From NCBI GenBank assembly GCA_963708715.1, contig CAVPSU010000002.1, forward strand, positions 310,001-374,000: DNA of 64,000 bases, read 5' to 3'. The DNA is from DAIOEK01 sp963708715. GTDB lineage: Bacteria > Chloroflexota > Anaerolineae > Anaerolineales > Anaerolineaceae. The notes under the pieces were generated by a model. It searched no databases. It was not told where the DNA came from and saw nothing but the letters and a program-made list of their open reading frames with translations. Position numbers and translations under genes: made by a program. Below are positions 16,394 to 25,369 of the stretch, in pieces. The number at the start of each line of letters is the position of its first letter. The stretch's first letter is position 1.

Positions 16394-18454
16394 ATGAACA
16401 GCAAATCAGCACAGATCCCCAATGCCAGAATGAGTAATAATAATCTTCCCTTTTTATCCATTATTATCCCTGGATCCTGCCAAATACTCCTAAAGAAAAC
16501 CTGGCGGGGAATATCCATATTACTTTTTTTCGGAATCCTGGGATTTTTAGTTAATTGGTCATACGACAATTATAAAATTGCAGAAGTCAAAACCGGTGAA
16601 GAAAGTGGATTTTCCTGGTTATGGATTCCATTTATTGTCTTCTATCTATGGAATATCCTGGATGCATTTTTATTGGCAAGGAATAAAAAATCATCGGCTG
16701 TCTATGCGTTTTTTGCAGCAGCCATCATCATCTACGTCATCGGATGGTCAGTAACAGGAGTCAAATTGGACAGGCTCGTTACCCGGTTCAATGACGCTAG
16801 AACTGTAATGACGAAATTGGTAAATCCTGATTTCTTCATCGTCCATGTAGGGGATAAAACTGACGTCTGCGGTTGGGCTTGTATTTTCGATTATGTAAAA
16901 GCAAAAATCAATGGAACCCCGGGACCAGAAATCTCAGTAAGCAGCAACGTGGGACAAATATTCGGTCAGCAGGGAACGATCACGGCAACATCATGGGACA
17001 TTCTTCTTGGGAGAGCAACCAAGAATCAACGCATACCTGGATTTGAAACAGGGAAAATTGTAGAAACCATTGCCATTGGATTACTGGCAACTCTTTTCTC
17101 AACTTTTCTGGCGATCCCGGTTAGTTTTCTTGCCGCACATAATGTAATGCGTCGGATCCCAGGCGGTTCGGTCATTTATTACATATCCCGGACCATTCTG
17201 AATATTGTGCGGGCAGTGGATACAGTAGTCTGGGGATTGATCATCATTGTCTGGGTGGGATTGGGTTCTTTTGCGGGGGTAATTGCCCTCACCATCCATT
17301 CAATTGCCGCGTTAGGCAAACTATTCTCTGAGGAAATTGAGCACATCGATTCTGGTCCGGTTGAAGCTATTGAAGCAACGGGTGGAAATCTGTTTCAGAT
17401 CATTCGGTATGCAGTCATCCCTCAGGTGATCCCGTCATTCCTCTCATTCACACTCCTTCGATGGGATATCAATATGCGTTCTGCTACCGTTATTGGGTTT
17501 GTGGCGGGGGGCGGGATCGGTTTCTTTGTTCTTGAAACCATCCGAATGGGTGGTTACCAGCAATATGCCGCAGCATTGTGGGCGGTTGCGGTGGTGATCA
17601 TTATCGTTGATTTCATTAGCAGCCGATGGCGAGAGAACATACTCAAAGATCAACCCAAAACTGTGGATAAGATCCCTACCTGGAAGAAAGTCCGCAATGT
17701 GGTTTATGTGATCCTGGGGGCAGCCGTTTTCATCTATTGCTGGGAGATCACAAGGATCGATCTACGCAAACTATTTGATCCAGGTCCAACATTTGGTCGT
17801 TTATTGAAAGACTTTATTTCGATCGACCTGTCTGCTAACGTTGTCAATAATGTAGCCAGGGAAATGATCATAACGACCATGCAAGCGTTGATGGCAACCA
17901 CACTGGGTGGTATTCTGGCCATTCCTTTCAGCTTTCTTGCAGCTAAAAACCTGACCGGAAAAAGCAAGATCTTGATCTGGATATTTTATTTAACCAGATC
18001 CGTTTTTAATGTACTTCGTTCGATAGAAGCTTTGCTGTATGTGGCTATTTTCGTCTTTTGGGTAGGCATTGGACCTTTCGCTGGCATGCTTGCTTTATCG
18101 ATCACAACATTTGCTTTGATGGGTAAATTATTCTCTGAAGCGATTGAAAATATCGATCCCGGTCCGATCGAAGCGACCACGGCGACAGGCGCCAATAAAA
18201 TCCAGACAATCGTATATGCCATTGTGCCGCAAATAGTTCCGCCCTTCCTGTCATACTTGATCTATCAATGGGATATCAATATCCGAATGGCTACCATTAT
18301 TGGATTTGCAGGAGGAGGTGGGATCGGATTAACCCTATCCACTTTCTTTGGCAGTCTCCAATACCATAAAGCAGGAACAGTTATCCTTTTCATCGTCGTT
18401 GTCGTGGCACTCATGGATTTTGCTAGTGCCAAAATCCGCGAAAGATATGTCTAG
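16394..18454 (+). CDS. phnE: Fused double PhnE permease with an extra N-terminal membrane domain
   Basis: 686 residues from the ATG at 16394. Two complete PhnE-type permease domains lie in one chain: the first around residues 215-410 (IGLLATLFSTFLAIPVSFLA, coupling region EIEHIDSGPVEAIEATGG), the second around 485-680 (ATTLGGILAIPFSFLAAKNL, EAIENIDPGPIEATTATG). Both EAA-like coupling motifs are intact, so the fusion can supply the whole membrane half of the importer. Before them, residues 1-120 form another hydrophobic domain with IIPGSCQILLKKTWRGI, similar in style to small two- or four-helix membrane proteins that begin PGxGQ. Most PhnE proteins are about 260-300 residues and act as dimers. 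A terminator follows at 18481. Confidence 0.9.
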   Translation: MNSKSAQIPNARMSNNNLPFLSIIIPGSCQILLKKTWRGISILLFFGILGFLVNWSYDNYKIAEVKTGEESGFSWLWIPFIVFYLWNILDAFLLARNKKSSAVYAFFAAAIIIYVIGWSVTGVKLDRLVTRFNDARTVMTKLVNPDFFIVHVGDKTDVCGWACIFDYVKAKINGTPGPEISVSSNVGQIFGQQGTITATSWDILLGRATKNQRIPGFETGKIVETIAIGLLATLFSTFLAIPVSFLAAHNVMRRIPGGSVIYYISRTILNIVRAVDTVVWGLIIIVWVGLGSFAGVIALTIHSIAALGKLFSEEIEHIDSGPVEAIEATGGNLFQIIRYAVIPQVIPSFLSFTLLRWDINMRSATVIGFVAGGGIGFFVLETIRMGGYQQYAAALWAVAVVIIIVDFISSRWRENILKDQPKTVDKIPTWKKVRNVVYVILGAAVFIYCWEITRIDLRKLFDPGPTFGRLLKDFISIDLSANVVNNVAREMIITTMQALMATTLGGILAIPFSFLAAKNLTGKSKILIWIFYLTRSVFNVLRSIEALLYVAIFVFWVGIGPFAGMLALSITTFALMGKLFSEAIENIDPGPIEATTATGANKIQTIVYAIVPQIVPPFLSYLIYQWDINIRMATIIGFAGGGGIGLTLSTFFGSLQYHKAGTVILFIVVVVALMDFASAKIRERYV

Positions 18455-18480
18455 AATAGTTAATATATAGTTGATTTATG

Positions 18481-18520
18481 CCAGGGAACCTATTCTTTTC
18501 AAGTAGTTCCCTGGTATTTT
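18481..18520 (+). terminator. Terminator of the phosphonate-type ABC operon
   Basis: Nine-bp stem CCAGGGAAC (18481-18489) with GTTCCCTGG (18506-18514), a 16-base loop and a TATTTT tail, 26 bases after the permease stop. Confidence 0.75.
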
Positions 18521-18606
18521 ATATGTACTGAATGGGGAGGTTCGTTAAGCTTCAATAGTGTTTATAAAAGTCAACCTTAAAATGCGGTAGAATTGGGTAG
18601 ATCGTT

Positions 18607-19617
18607 ATGAAAAGAACAGTCTATATACTTCTTCTACTTTTATTGACCGGCTGCAATTTCCCCCTGCGCTCAAAGATAACGCCGACCCCAAATATCACGC
18701 AGGCCTACGAGACCATTGTCGCGCAAATGAGCACGATGCAGGCTTCAGGGACTGGCTTACCCATTTCTACACCCTTACCCGGAATTACCTCTACAACTCT
18801 ACCTGGCACCCTATTTCCGACCCAGCCTTTCAATACAGCACCACCCTCCACCCAACTTGTACCTACCCAGGTATGCGATCGGGTGTTACCTGGTAATCCG
18901 ATTGATGTAACCATTCCCGACGATACCAGGATAGTGGCAGGAGAAGGATTTACAAAAACATGGCGGCTGCAAAACGGGGGAGCTTGTTCCTGGACGCGTG
19001 AGTATAAACTCATCTGGGTATCTGGCGAGCGAATGGCCGACGTGGATGTGTATCCATTACCTCAAGCTGTTCCTCCCGGTCAGTCAACAGACCTGAGTTT
19101 GGATATGACTGCGCCTACGGCTAGCGGGACTTATCAATCCAACTGGATGTTGCAGAACGAAAACGGTGTCTTTTTTGGCATCGGACCCAATGGTAAATCT
19201 CCTTTCTGGGTGAAGATTATTGTCGAACCGAAGGGAACGCCGACCCCACAACCATCCGCAACTGCCATCCAACCGGGAGTTGTATTCTCAGGGGTTGTAA
19301 CTTTATTGAACGGTCAATCCATCAATCTTTCCAACGGAAATATATCAAATGATTCCAATCTAGACCTCTCCATGAACCTGGGTGAGATATCCGCCACGAA
19401 TTCATCAGCGTTTTCATCGGTATTAAATAATCCACCTGATTTTTCAGTTTGCAAGAATCAATCTTATTCAGGTAATGCAATCACTCTCACCGAAAGCAAT
19501 CTGTATACATATTTTTGTGTCCGGAATAGCCGTAACCAATATAGCACGATCCAGATTTTAGGGTATACCACCGACACTACATTGACTTTGGAAATTCAAA
19601 CCTGGGGTGCTGAGTAA
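18607..19617 (+). CDS. Lipoprotein with Ig-like NBR1-type domain
   Basis: 336 residues. A lipoprotein signal ends in LLTGC near residue 16, followed by a Thr/Pro-rich linker to about residue 90. Residues 100-205 are an Ig-like domain of the NBR1 central (four-tryptophan) type: GEGFTKTWRLQNGGACSWTR, VPPGQSTDLSLDMTAP, SGTYQSNWMLQNENG and FFGIGPNG. The remaining 130 residues form an unassigned beta-rich domain. Such domains are frequent in Anaerolineae surface proteins; ligand unknown. It would be anchored to the outer face of the cytoplasmic membrane. The stop overlaps the rsmI region with one base between its TAA and the rsmI ATG, which suggests cotranscription without functional meaning. Confidence 0.85.
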   Translation: MKRTVYILLLLLLTGCNFPLRSKITPTPNITQAYETIVAQMSTMQASGTGLPISTPLPGITSTTLPGTLFPTQPFNTAPPSTQLVPTQVCDRVLPGNPIDVTIPDDTRIVAGEGFTKTWRLQNGGACSWTREYKLIWVSGERMADVDVYPLPQAVPPGQSTDLSLDMTAPTASGTYQSNWMLQNENGVFFGIGPNGKSPFWVKIIVEPKGTPTPQPSATAIQPGVVFSGVVTLLNGQSINLSNGNISNDSNLDLSMNLGEISATNSSAFSSVLNNPPDFSVCKNQSYSGNAITLTESNLYTYFCVRNSRNQYSTIQILGYTTDTTLTLEIQTWGAE

Positions 19618-19618
19618 T

Positions 19619-20440
19619 ATGGGGACGTTGTATCTGGTCGCTACCCCGATTGGTAATCTTGAAGACATCACATTACGGGCGATCAAGATACTGCAGCAAG
19701 TCGATCTGATCGCTGCGGAAGATACCCGGACGACCCGAGCGCTTCTTTCCCATTATGACATTCATACCCGGTTGATCAGTCATCACAAGGTAAATGAACA
19801 GAAAAATACAAATCGTCTGCTTGAACTATTGGCTGAGAAAAACATTGCTTTAGTTTCAGATGCCGGTACTCCAGTCATCAATGATCCTGGTTATTTGTTA
19901 GTCAAAGCGGCAATCGCAGCCGGGATAAAGGTTGTGCCAATCCCAGGTGTTTCATCCCCTATCACTGCCCTGAGTGTATCCGGCTTGCCTGCGGATGAAT
20001 TTACTTATATTGGGTATCTTCCCCATAAATCATCCGACCGCAGAGTGTTTCTCGAAAAATATCAGAATACGCGCTCCACGATCATACTGTTTGAAACACC
20101 TCACCGAATCATCCCTGCCCTGGAAGATATGCTCAAGTCATGGGGGAATCGGAACATCGCAGTCTGTAGGGAGATGACCAAGTTATTTGAGGAAATTCTT
20201 CGGGGGTCAATCGAAGAAGTCCTACAGCATTTTCAGAATCATCCACCATTAGGGGAATTCACACTGGTAGTCGATGGTAATCATGAAGCCATCACCTGGA
20301 GTAATGAGAAGATCTTACAGGAAATAAAAGAAGAACTAATGACTGGAGAAAAGCCCTCTGTACTCGCTGGCAGGCTCGCAGACGCATCCGGTCATCCCAA
20401 GAAGGAAATTTACAGTCTAATCCAGTCATTAAAAGAATGA
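19619..20440 (+). CDS. rsmI: 16S rRNA (cytidine1402-2'-O)-methyltransferase
   Basis: 273 residues from ATG 19619 (MGTLYLVATPIGNLEDITLR). GTG 19607 is in frame but the first four residues are unlike the family. SAM-pocket motifs AEDTRTTRALLSHY, LVSDAGTPVINDPGY and VPIPGVSSPITALSVSGLP are all present. It methylates the 2'-OH of C1402 in the decoding centre. The gene starts immediately after the lipoprotein stop and is followed 15 bases later by the sugar isomerase gene, so three genes probably share a transcript. Confidence 0.95.
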   Translation: MGTLYLVATPIGNLEDITLRAIKILQQVDLIAAEDTRTTRALLSHYDIHTRLISHHKVNEQKNTNRLLELLAEKNIALVSDAGTPVINDPGYLLVKAAIAAGIKVVPIPGVSSPITALSVSGLPADEFTYIGYLPHKSSDRRVFLEKYQNTRSTIILFETPHRIIPALEDMLKSWGNRNIAVCREMTKLFEEILRGSIEEVLQHFQNHPPLGEFTLVVDGNHEAITWSNEKILQEIKEELMTGEKPSVLAGRLADASGHPKKEIYSLIQSLKE

Positions 20441-20455
20441 TCCACGGGAGGAAAT

Positions 20456-21529
20456 ATGAATCTTGACGATCTAGCCAGCTATACGCAATTTGATCCCGCT
20501 GATATGCTCCAGGAAATTACAGCGCTGCCAGATCAATTGGAAAGTGGATGGCAAAATGCCTCCCATCAGATACTTCAGTTCCAACCATTTCCTGACATTC
20601 GACAGGTGTTGATCACTGGAATGGGTGGATCCGCGATCGCAGGTGACCTGGTCACCGCGTACGTCCAACCCTTCTGCAAGGTGCCGGTTCAAGTGTTGCG
20701 CGAATATGATCTGCCTGGTTGGGTGGATGCCCGGCATACTCTCGTGATCGCTTCGTCGCACTCGGGCAGTACCGAGGAAACACTTTCTGTGGTATCGCAG
20801 GTACGGAAGAAAGGCGCGCCATTTATTGGAGTTACAACAGGCGGGCAACTTCAGAAGATTTGTGTGGATTCAGGCGCTCCAGTATTAACATTTGTACACA
20901 AAGGACAGCCTCGCGCCGCAGTTGGATTCTCCTTCGCGAACGTTCTAGCCATATTAGCGCACCATCATCTGATCCCGGATCCAGCCAAGGATATTCAATC
21001 CGCAGTCGATGCCATGCGAGCCCAACAGGCTTTCCTGGCACCATCTGTTTCTGTCCATCAGAATCCTGCCAAACGGTTGGCGGGGCAAATGGTTGGACGA
21101 AGTGTGACTATCTTGGGTTCGGGATACCTCGCTCCCCTGTCCCGAAGGTGGAAAGGCCAGTTCAATGAGTTGGCAAAAATTTGGGCTGCTTATGATGTCC
21201 TACCCGAAGCCTGCCACAACACCATTGCAGGATCGCAATTTCCGGATGCTTCGATCAGTTCTACGTTCGTTTTGTTTCTGAATTCGAAATTAGATCATCC
21301 CCGCAACCAAAAACGTTCCCAGCTCATTCAAAAACACTTGATGGTACAGGGGTTTGTCACGGATGCGTTGTCGATAAGAGGTGAGACTCCCATCGAGGTT
21401 ATCTGGAATGGCCTGAGTTTCGGCGATTACGCCTCTTATTATCTGGCGCTGTCCTACGAAGTGGATCCCACGCCGATCGAAGCCATCCAAGGCTTCAAAA
21501 AAGAGCTGGGAGAATACCAAATAAGTTAA
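20456..21529 (+). CDS. Bifunctional phosphoglucose/phosphomannose isomerase
   Basis: 357 residues. The N-terminal SIS domain has ITGMGGSAIAGDLV and ASSHSGSTEETL, and the C-terminal half carries the PGI/PMI-specific region (GRSVTILGSGYLAPLSRRWK, FNELAKIWAAYDVLPEACHN) with the catalytic Glu and His candidates. The family interconverts glucose-6-phosphate or mannose-6-phosphate with fructose-6-phosphate and is common in archaea and Chloroflexota. GGAGG precedes the ATG by five bases. It is last in a lipoprotein-rsmI-isomerase run and 42 bases before tRNA-Ser. Confidence 0.92.
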   Translation: MNLDDLASYTQFDPADMLQEITALPDQLESGWQNASHQILQFQPFPDIRQVLITGMGGSAIAGDLVTAYVQPFCKVPVQVLREYDLPGWVDARHTLVIASSHSGSTEETLSVVSQVRKKGAPFIGVTTGGQLQKICVDSGAPVLTFVHKGQPRAAVGFSFANVLAILAHHHLIPDPAKDIQSAVDAMRAQQAFLAPSVSVHQNPAKRLAGQMVGRSVTILGSGYLAPLSRRWKGQFNELAKIWAAYDVLPEACHNTIAGSQFPDASISSTFVLFLNSKLDHPRNQKRSQLIQKHLMVQGFVTDALSIRGETPIEVIWNGLSFGDYASYYLALSYEVDPTPIEAIQGFKKELGEYQIS

Positions 21530-21571
21530 TCTACTGATACGAGGTTATGGTATAATACCGCGCAGCAAAAA

Positions 21572-21658
21572 GGAGAGGTCGCATAGTCTGGCCGAGTGCG
21601 CTCGCTTGGAAAGCGGGTATATCGCAAGGTATCGTGGGTTCGAATCCCACCCTCTCCG
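21572..21658 (+). tRNA. tRNA-Ser (anticodon GGA)
   Basis: 87 bases with acceptor GGAGAGG/CCTCTCC, discriminator G, anticodon stem CTCGC/GCGGG around TTGGAAA (anticodon GGA at 21608-21610), a long class II variable arm and T-arm GTGGG-TTCGAAT-CCCAC. CCA is not encoded. A TATAAT (21551-21556) lies 15 bases upstream as a likely -10. Confidence 0.97.
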
Positions 21659-21673
21659 CTAACGAATAAATAG

Positions 21674-21706
21674 AACAGAACTGGAAATGGCAGTTCTGTT
21701 TTTTTT
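21674..21706 (+). terminator. Terminator after tRNA-Ser
   Basis: Ten-bp stem AACAGAACTG (21674-21683) with CAGTTCTGTT (21691-21700), seven-base loop and at least six further T. Confidence 0.9.
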
Positions 21707-21815
21707 CTCCGAATTTGACAAACCTTTTGATCGGTTTAACGAGAAATCAGACAGGTGCAGTACTTATGCAGAGGCCTGGGCGATTTTGGGTATGAGAGAA
21801 TCTGTTTTCGCCTGA

Positions 21816-22142
21816 TCTCATTTATTCGAGTTCCATCCTGTTGGATTTGATCAGCAACTGGTTCAGAATATGCACCACATTTTCGCCGAAATCATGAACG
21901 TGGAGATTGTCATATTTCTGGGCATGATCCAGGCGAATGCGCGGGGAGCCGCTTTCATTGCGGCGGTAGGACTGAATGAGATCAACTTCGAAGACATTCC
22001 ACAATTGGTTCAAATATCCAGCCGTTATTCTCCGACAGAATCAACCCGGCAGTTGTATAATGAGCGGTATTCCATTTTCCTCGAAATCTATAAACAGATG
22101 CACGGCATTTACCGAAAGCTGAATAACAGTCCACATCACTAG
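21816..22142 (+). pseudogene. C-terminal remnant of an FGGY-family sugar kinase
   Basis: Only about 90-109 codons remain. The peptide HHIFAEIMNVEI, then QANARGAAFIAAVG and YNERYSIFLEIYKQMHGIYR match the last part of xylulokinase/glycerol kinase-like FGGY proteins (typical 500 residues), including the ARGAA adenosine-binding segment. The rest is missing: the frame begins after a stop at 21813, and 107 bases of unrecognisable sequence separate it from the tRNA-Ser terminator. An ATG at 21870 exists, but no Shine-Dalgarno and no complete domain, so I call it a decayed gene. The kinase may have been lost by a deletion next to the tRNA gene. Confidence 0.7.
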
Positions 22143-22155
22143 CCAGGAGTCAACA

Positions 22156-23373
22156 ATGGAAGCCAACAAGATACGGCTATATGGATACCGCTGGGTGGTC
22201 CTCGGTGTTTACATGTTCATTAACCTGACGATTCAGATCCTATGGATAGCGTACGCTCCCATTACCGGTGTCGCTGCGAAATTTTACGGTGTGGGCGATC
22301 TTCAGATCGGTTTTCTATCGATGTTGTTCATGATCGCATTCGTCCCACTCTCCATACCGGTCTCCTGGGCAATCGATACTTTTGGTTTCCATAAGACCGT
22401 GAGTCTGGGAGCAATCCTGATGGGCATCTTTGGAATCCTACGCGGGCTTGCCGGCTCCGATTATGTACTGGTCATGATCAGTACCATCGGACTGGCTATC
22501 GCACAACCATTCTTATTAAATTCATGGACGACGGTACCGGCAAAATGGTTTGGTGTTCAGGAGCGGGCTACCGCCGTCGGCTTGGTGACATTATCCAGCC
22601 TGGTGGGAACCGCCATCGGTATGGTACTCACACCCATTTTGATCGAACAATTCACCATTCCACAGGTGCAACTGGTCTACGGTTGTGTAGCCGCGTTCTC
22701 TGCAGTTCTCTTCATCTTTCTTTCCAGGGAAAAACCAGCCACACCTCCTAGCCCTCCTGGAATGGAAGTTCGAGCGCTGATGCTGGCGGGGCTTAAACAC
22801 GCCTTTCAAATTCGAGATTTCTGGTTGTTCCTGGCTGTCATCTTTATTGGACTTGGATTATTCAACGGGATCACCACCTGGGTGGAAAATATCATTCGCC
22901 CGCGCGGATTCTCTCCGACCGAGGCTGGAACGCTGGGAGCAGTATTGCTGGTTGGTGGAATTTTAGGCGCGGTCATCCTTCCTCCATTTTCGGATAAGCA
23001 GAAAAAACGAGTCAAATTCCTGATGCTGGGCATTTCTCTTTCCATCCCGGGTCTGATCGGACTGACATTTGCGAAAGAATTCTGGCTGCTATTACTCTCT
23101 GGCTTCACATTGGGATTCTTCCTGGTCAGCACCAGTCCCATCGGAATGCAGTACGCCGCTGAGATCACCCATCCCACCCCGGAAGGCACATCAAACGGAA
23201 TCCTGCAATTATTCGGGCAGATCGCCGTGGTCTTTGTATTCATCATGGAAGCGCTGAAAACGAAGGACGGCTCGTTCACCCCTTCCCTGCTATTGGGAGT
23301 TGGCTTGCTGATCTTGTGTGTTCTCATCATTACCCGCCTGAAAGATCCGGTGGAGATAATACAAGCCTCATAA
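22156..23373 (+). CDS. MFS transporter, FLVCR-like
   Basis: 405 residues with about 12 hydrophobic segments. The motif after helix two is SWAIDTFGFHKTV, and NSWTTVPAKWFGVQERATA in the middle of the N-terminal half resembles the eukaryotic-type FLVCR (feline leukaemia virus receptor/heme or choline exporter) branch and its bacterial relatives. The substrate is unknown. An AGGAG precedes the ATG at nine bases. It starts 13 bases after the kinase remnant, so it may once have belonged to a sugar or polyol uptake unit. It ends before the hairpin at 23448-23483, convergent with the lipoprotein gene. Confidence 0.82.
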   Translation: MEANKIRLYGYRWVVLGVYMFINLTIQILWIAYAPITGVAAKFYGVGDLQIGFLSMLFMIAFVPLSIPVSWAIDTFGFHKTVSLGAILMGIFGILRGLAGSDYVLVMISTIGLAIAQPFLLNSWTTVPAKWFGVQERATAVGLVTLSSLVGTAIGMVLTPILIEQFTIPQVQLVYGCVAAFSAVLFIFLSREKPATPPSPPGMEVRALMLAGLKHAFQIRDFWLFLAVIFIGLGLFNGITTWVENIIRPRGFSPTEAGTLGAVLLVGGILGAVILPPFSDKQKKRVKFLMLGISLSIPGLIGLTFAKEFWLLLLSGFTLGFFLVSTSPIGMQYAAEITHPTPEGTSNGILQLFGQIAVVFVFIMEALKTKDGSFTPSLLLGVGLLILCVLIITRLKDPVEIIQAS

Positions 23374-23447
23374 AGCCTGGGTAGGGTGTATATCCAGGTT
23401 GTGTTGTACGAATGGCGCGCCAGTTTACAGATTGTGTACTGTGTTGC

Positions 23448-23483
23448 AGAGGAGGTCGTAGGATCAACCCTACGATCTCCTCT
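23448..23483. terminator. Long stem-loop between convergent genes
   Basis: A 15-bp stem (23448-23462 with 23469-23483, one G-T pair) and a six-base loop. No T-run follows on either strand, so it may act as a Rho-assisted or bidirectional barrier. The remaining bases of the 172-base gap show nothing else. Confidence 0.6.
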
Positions 23484-23545
23484 TGTGATTTGAATTATCG
23501 CTTATTTTTGTTTTTATCCCAAAGGCACTTTCCTAAAATTACCAA

Positions 23546-24448
23546 TTAATAACCGCTGGAGATCATCTCTCCTGCAGGGGTAAGGAGATACCAGACCGTA
23601 CCCACACCCTGACCCACTACATCACCGGCTTTCGTGTCTTTGATGTAGTAATAGAGCGGCCATCCATTGAATGTGACCTGTTTAGTTCCATCTGTTCTGG
23701 TCGTGGTACCCAGTTTCGCCGCGTCAATACCTTCACTAACGGCAGGTGTTCCCTCGGTCAACAAAGGTGGCCAGGCAGTAGCACATTTATCATAGCAGAC
23801 ACTGGTGTTCGGGGTGTCCTTGGTATACAGGTAGAGAGACATCCCTTTCGCATCGACCAGGAAATCACCCAATTTGGCATCCTTTCCGATCATAACCGTC
23901 GCAGCAGATTCAACCGGCATCGGAGCCGCCTGGGGCATGACCTGTTCACCTGAAGGTGATATGACATACCAGACCTGTCCGACATCCTGACCGATGACGT
24001 CTCCAACCTTCATATCTTTGACATAGTAATAGAGCGGCCAGCCGTTATAGGTTACTTGCATGGTTCCATCTGTCCGCTTCGTTGTGCCGAGCTTGGATGC
24101 ATCTACATCCGGACCGCCGACCGGCTTACCCGTGGTGAGTAAAGGTGGCCAGGCGGTGGCACATTTTTCATAACAATTGCTGACATTGGGAGTGTCCTTC
24201 GTAAAGAGATACAAAGTCATCCCTTTCGAATCGACCAGAAATAAGCCCAAATTGGCATCCTTCCCGACCATGACCTGTGTATCGTTGGAGGAACCGGTCA
24301 CGGGCACCTGAGCGGCTACTGTCGGTGGAACCGCCTGAGTGTGGGGCGTTAATCTCGATTGGACAACCGGTGTAGAATAAGGGCTGCAAGCCGCAGCAAT
24401 CAACACGAATGCCGTTACCAGAGATACCAATAAACCAATCTTTTTCAT
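23546..24448 (-). CDS. Lipoprotein with two COG4315-type secreted repeats
   Basis: 300 residues from ATG 24448, supported by AAGGAG nine bases upstream; the frame extends further but without a signal sequence. The signal ends in LIAAAC. Two copies of the 'secreted repeat of unknown function' (Lipoprotein_15) follow: the first VGKDANLGLFLVDSKGMTLY to GQVWYVISPSGE, the second IGKDAKLGDFLVDAKGMSLY to GTVWYLLTPAGE. Each has the YLFTKDTPN / CYEKCATAWPPL element with two Cys that could form a disulfide. Function unknown; in several bacteria such proteins are encoded beside ECF sigma genes, as here. It is probably the structural target of the ECF/anti-sigma pair upstream. Confidence 0.88.
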   Translation of the reverse strand: MKKIGLLVSLVTAFVLIAAACSPYSTPVVQSRLTPHTQAVPPTVAAQVPVTGSSNDTQVMVGKDANLGLFLVDSKGMTLYLFTKDTPNVSNCYEKCATAWPPLLTTGKPVGGPDVDASKLGTTKRTDGTMQVTYNGWPLYYYVKDMKVGDVIGQDVGQVWYVISPSGEQVMPQAAPMPVESAATVMIGKDAKLGDFLVDAKGMSLYLYTKDTPNTSVCYDKCATAWPPLLTEGTPAVSEGIDAAKLGTTTRTDGTKQVTFNGWPLYYYIKDTKAGDVVGQGVGTVWYLLTPAGEMISSGY

Positions 24449-24489
24449 TTTTTCTCCTTTGAAGGGTTTATATTGCCCTTCATAAGTAG

Positions 24490-24515
24490 GTACGCCCGGA
24501 CCCAACTTCTTGGAT
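24490..24515 (-). promoter_or_regulatory. Candidate ECF-type promoter of the lipoprotein gene
   Basis: On the minus strand ATCCAA (24515-24510), 16 bases, GTAC (24493-24490). The ATCCAA element also occurs upstream of the sigma gene and, in the opposite direction, of the flavodoxin gene. Predicted by motif sharing only. Confidence 0.4.
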
Positions 24516-24541
24516 GTATTTTTAGGTTAAGACTGGATTAG

Positions 24542-24572
24542 AAAAAGTCCCACCATCTTCGATGGCGGGACT
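24542..24572 (-). terminator. Terminator of the ECF sigma/anti-sigma operon
   Basis: AGTCCC-A-CCATC pairs with GATGG-C-GGGACT around a TTC loop (one mismatch); on the minus strand a TTTTT tract follows. It lies 19 bases after the anti-sigma stop and isolates the lipoprotein gene, which therefore needs its own promoter. Confidence 0.88.
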
Positions 24573-24590
24573 CACTTCTACAAGCTGGTA

Positions 24591-25322
24591 CTAAAAGTCT
24601 ATTTTGAAAACCCGATTCCCGGTGGGTTGTGGGCTTCCCCCGGCTGGTTCGATGGTGACGCCTAACCCTGAATATTGCGCTAGATTATCTGGTACTGATA
24701 CCGGTGAAGATGTAAATGGAGACACCGGATCCGCATTAAAGATACCACCGCTGGTCCTCTTTCCATCGGGAGTGATCAACCAGATCTGATAGGTCTGGTT
24801 TGGATCAAGCTTCGGCATATCCCAGGTTAGGATCACGGCAGCATTCCGATCTTTATCCACTAAAATCGATCCAGCGATCTGCGTGCCAGTGATCGGGTAC
24901 GTATTGGTTTCCGGATAAGAAAGCATGGCAAGCACTAACCGACCGTTCTCAAGCTGGGTCCGCATGGATTCCTGATCCTGTTTCAAGGTCTGAATCTGGA
25001 AAAACGAGAAAAGATTCAACCCCAATAGAAGGATGACCAGAAAACCGAAGGCGAATTTGGGGAGGGAGAATTTTAATCGAAATGAATTCGGTTCAGACAC
25101 AGCCGGTAACTGCTTCTGCAGGTTTCGACGCAAATGAAGCGGAGGCGCAACCGGCGGCAAGGCGGTCAATAAGGCGTTGCTGATGGCGTGATAGGCGGCT
25201 AATTCACGTCGACAAAGCTCACAGGTCACGATATGCGATTCGAGCGCTTGCTGTTCGACCGCGTCCAATGCACCGATCGCGTAGGCCGGAATATCATCCA
25301 GGTAATGTTGTTCTGATTCCAT
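24591..25322 (-). CDS. Anti-sigma factor, zinc-finger and RskA-like
   Basis: 243 residues from ATG 25322; ATG 25328 two codons earlier is possible but sits directly on its GAGAAG. The N-terminal ASD has HIVTCELCRREL, the HxxxCxxC of zinc-binding anti-sigma domains, preceded by AIGALDAVEQQALESH. One membrane helix (FAFGFLVILLLGLNLFSFF) is near residue 100. The outside part is an RskA C-terminal domain: GSILVDKDRNAAVILTWDMP, YQIWLITPDGK and GLGVTIEPAGGS. It should hold the sigma factor inactive at the membrane until the extracellular domain is cleaved. The gene starts 47 bases after the sigma gene. Confidence 0.92.
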   Translation of the reverse strand: MESEQHYLDDIPAYAIGALDAVEQQALESHIVTCELCRRELAAYHAISNALLTALPPVAPPLHLRRNLQKQLPAVSEPNSFRLKFSLPKFAFGFLVILLLGLNLFSFFQIQTLKQDQESMRTQLENGRLVLAMLSYPETNTYPITGTQIAGSILVDKDRNAAVILTWDMPKLDPNQTYQIWLITPDGKRTSGGIFNADPVSPFTSSPVSVPDNLAQYSGLGVTIEPAGGSPQPTGNRVFKIDF

Positions 25323-25369
25323 ATACATCTTCTCTATTGAGTACTACGTCATGAATCGGTCAATTGGAT

